DNA of 26,276 nucleotides from contig CAJTSB010000035.1 in NCBI GenBank assembly GCA_910578825.1, forward strand, positions 1-26,276, read 5' to 3'. Below are positions 24,579 to 26,276 of the stretch, one piece after another. Each line of letters opens with the position of its first letter. Within the stretch, counting starts at the first letter, position 1. The translations under genes and the position numbers were made by a program. A model generated the notes under the pieces. The model made no database searches and was not told where the DNA came from. It saw nothing but the letters and a program-made list of their open reading frames with translations. The DNA comes from an uncultured Lachnospiraceae bacterium (GTDB taxonomy: Bacteria > Bacillota > Clostridia > Lachnospirales > Lachnospiraceae).

Positions 24579-24799
24579 ATTTTCAGAATATCCATAGATC
24601 AGCCAATATATCTCTATACTGCCGCATACTGCATATACCCACTCGAACGGGACAACGCTTAGACAAACTAACTGCTAACTGCAACCAGACCTCTCAGGAA
24701 AACCTTCGCTAAAAACGTCCCTGAATTGTTCGTTTTGGGTATATGCAGTCCCGACAGTATGCAGACTATCTAAACTTATCATAAGGATATTCTGAAAAT
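24579..24799. repeat. 221-bp nested inverted repeat between eno and secG
   Basis: The outer arms are perfect over 15 bp: ATTTTCAGAATATCC (24579-24593) and its complement (24785-24799). Inner arms are perfect over 14 bp: ACTGCATATACCCA (24628-24641) and its complement (24736-24749). Weaker complementarity lies between them, so each side is a ~65-base imperfect arm around a ~90-base centre. It ends 3 bases from the eno stop codon. It contains no credible ORF. It could be a MITE-like element or a structured 3' end of the eno transcript. Confidence 0.7.
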
Positions 24800-24802
24800 A
24801 GT

Positions 24803-26122
24803 TTATATCTTATTAAACGGATTCTTATATTCTGCCACGATGCCAAGCTGCTCCTCAATCCTTAAAAGCTGGTTGTACTTTGCGGTACGCTCTGCACGAC
24901 AGGGCGCGCCCGTCTTAATCTGCCCTGCATTCACCGCCACGGCAAGGTCCGCAATAAACGTATCTTCCGTCTCACCGGAACGATGCGAAATCACAGCGCG
25001 ATACGCATTTCCCTGTGCCGTCTCAATCGCCTCCATCGCCTCTGTAAGCGTGCCAATCTGATTTACCTTTACCAGAATAGCATTTGCGGTCTGGAGTTTA
25101 ATTCCGGCGTCCAGACGTTTTGTATTCGTCACAAACAAATCGTCTCCGACTAACTGAATACGCTCACCCAGACGCTGTGTCATTGCCTGCCAGCCATCCC
25201 AGTCTTCCTCGTCCAATCCATCCTCAATGGATATAATCGGGAATCTCTGTATCAATTCCTCATAATACGAAATCATTTCTTCCGTATTACGGGCAACTTT
25301 TTCTCCCTTCAGCCTGGATTCACCCGGAAAATGATACATTCCCGTCTTCTCATCATACAGCTCACTTGCCGCCACATCCAACGCAATCTTAAAATCTTCT
25401 CCTGCCACATAACCGGAGGCCTTGACAGCATCCACAATCAATTCCAAAACCGCCGCTGCATCCGGTAAATCCGGCGCAAAACCTCCTTCGTCTCCGACGG
25501 CTGTCGAAAGTCCGTCCTTCTCACAGATCTTTTTGAGATTGTGGTATACTTCTGCGCACATACGCAACGCTTCCCGAAAGCTCTTCGCCCCAACAGGCAT
25601 AATCATAAATTCCTGAAAGTCCACTGTATTATCTGCGTGGCGTCCTCCATTCAGGATATTCATCATCGGAACCGGCATCCGTCTGGCATTGGTACCGCCC
25701 AGATACTGATATAAAGGCATTTCCATTGCTTTCGCCGCAGCCCTTGCTGTCGCCAGAGAAACGCTTAACATGGCGTTGGCGCCCAGATTGATTTTGTCAT
25801 CGGTTCCATCCTCTGCAATCATACAGCGGTCAATTTCCACCTGATTGAGGGCATTTTTGCCGATTAATACTTTTGCAATCTTATCATTTACATGTTTTAC
25901 GGCATTTTGCACACCTAACCCAAAATACCTCGGCTCTCCATCCCTCAGTTCTACCGCCTCAAACTGCCCGGTAGATGCACCGGAGGGCACCGCCGCACGG
26001 CCTGTTGTCTTCTTTCCTGTGCTGGTAGTCTCCACTGTTACATCTGCTTCTACGGTCGGATTTCCTCTGGAGTCCAGAATTTCCCTTGCATGAACACCCG
26101 TAATCTTCAAACACAAACTCAT
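24803..26122 (-). CDS. eno: Enolase (phosphopyruvate hydratase)
   Basis: 439 residues, normal for the family. The first residues carry VHAREILDSRGNPTVEADV, the standard N-terminal signature. The C-terminal barrel holds the magnesium and catalytic residues: the loop SIEDGLDEEDWDGW, LVGDDLFVTN, ILVKVNQIGTLTE with the catalytic Lys, and SHRSGETEDTFIADLAV. It converts 2-phosphoglycerate to phosphoenolpyruvate in glycolysis and is cytoplasmic. Start ATG follows AAAGGAG by 7 bases. The upstream 150 bases hold a perfect -10 box. The gene is separate from secG; an unusual inverted repeat begins right after its stop. Confidence 0.97.
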   Translation of the reverse strand: MSLCLKITGVHAREILDSRGNPTVEADVTVETTSTGKKTTGRAAVPSGASTGQFEAVELRDGEPRYFGLGVQNAVKHVNDKIAKVLIGKNALNQVEIDRCMIAEDGTDDKINLGANAMLSVSLATARAAAKAMEMPLYQYLGGTNARRMPVPMMNILNGGRHADNTVDFQEFMIMPVGAKSFREALRMCAEVYHNLKKICEKDGLSTAVGDEGGFAPDLPDAAAVLELIVDAVKASGYVAGEDFKIALDVAASELYDEKTGMYHFPGESRLKGEKVARNTEEMISYYEELIQRFPIISIEDGLDEEDWDGWQAMTQRLGERIQLVGDDLFVTNTKRLDAGIKLQTANAILVKVNQIGTLTEAMEAIETAQGNAYRAVISHRSGETEDTFIADLAVAVNAGQIKTGAPCRAERTAKYNQLLRIEEQLGIVAEYKNPFNKI

Positions 26123-26178
26123 AATAATCTCCTTTCGCCTGTCATGACTTTGTTTTCAGTATTTGCATTAATTGGATG

Positions 26179-26184
26179 ATTATA
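26179..26184 (-). promoter_or_regulatory. -10 box of the eno promoter
   Basis: Minus-strand TATAAT, perfect, about 57 bases before the ATG. The -35 region (TTCTGT at 26202-26207) is poor. A TTGACA at 26235-26240 is too far upstream to pair with it. Confidence 0.45.
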
Positions 26185-26276
26185 CAAAAGAATTAGGTTT
26201 TACAGAAAAAAACTCGGGTTCAAAACTTCGGTAGTGTCAATAGTTTTTCGCAAATATAATTTCTGCCGCTTAGTCG

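Noticed and set aside
1..26276. CRISPR arrays, tRNA or rRNA genes
   Set aside because: No spaced direct repeats of CRISPR type and no cloverleaf or rRNA sequence were seen apart from the tRNA-like part of tmRNA.

Overview
The window looks like the chromosome of a gut-type Lachnospiraceae member (Clostridia, Bacillota). This rests on gene content: an archaeal-type IMP cyclohydrolase beside a stand-alone AICAR formyltransferase, a BspA-type leucine-rich-repeat surface protein, a secG-rnr-smpB-ssrA cluster, strong AGGAGG ribosome binding sites and moderate GC content. No search was run, so the family-level placement is inference.

Region 1 (1-9102) is the late end of a prophage or phage remnant. 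It holds a large tail/receptor-binding protein ending in a self-cleaving S74 chaperone, a 67-residue phage protein, a BppU-type baseplate/fibre protein and a holin, all on the + strand. Two insertions interrupt it: a secreted leucine-rich-repeat protein on the opposite strand with its own promoter (probable lysogenic-conversion cargo), and a 1.8-kb insertion sequence (5126-6928) with 19-bp perfect terminal inverted repeats and a frameshifted transposase. The phage segment stops at the holin, with no endolysin in view.

Region 2 (9145-12384) holds an Lsa-type ABC-F ribosome-protection gene (minus strand) and the divergent tRNA-modification gene tmcAL. The ABC-F leader has the parts of a translation-coupled attenuator: a seven-codon ORF (MIIFSCK) with its own Shine-Dalgarno, an 11-bp long-range stem whose 5' arm is the end of that ORF, and an intrinsic terminator whose 3' half can pair instead with the other arm of that stem. 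This is the most interesting regulatory structure in the window.

Region 3 (12453-14395) carries the last two steps of de novo IMP synthesis as two separate genes. A terminator hairpin sits about 10 bases before the Shine-Dalgarno of the first gene.

Region 4 (14504-20790, all minus strand) is a signalling block: a soluble CZB-type methyl-accepting chemotaxis protein, a single-pass membrane protein of unknown function, an OmpR-type response regulator, its histidine kinase, a lipoprotein and CheV. Internal promoters suggest several overlapping transcription units.

Region 5 (21089-26122, all minus strand) is housekeeping: enolase, SecG, RNase R, SmpB and tmRNA. RNase R, SmpB and tmRNA act together in ribosome rescue and decay of non-stop mRNA. 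Between eno and secG lies a 221-bp nested inverted repeat of unknown nature.
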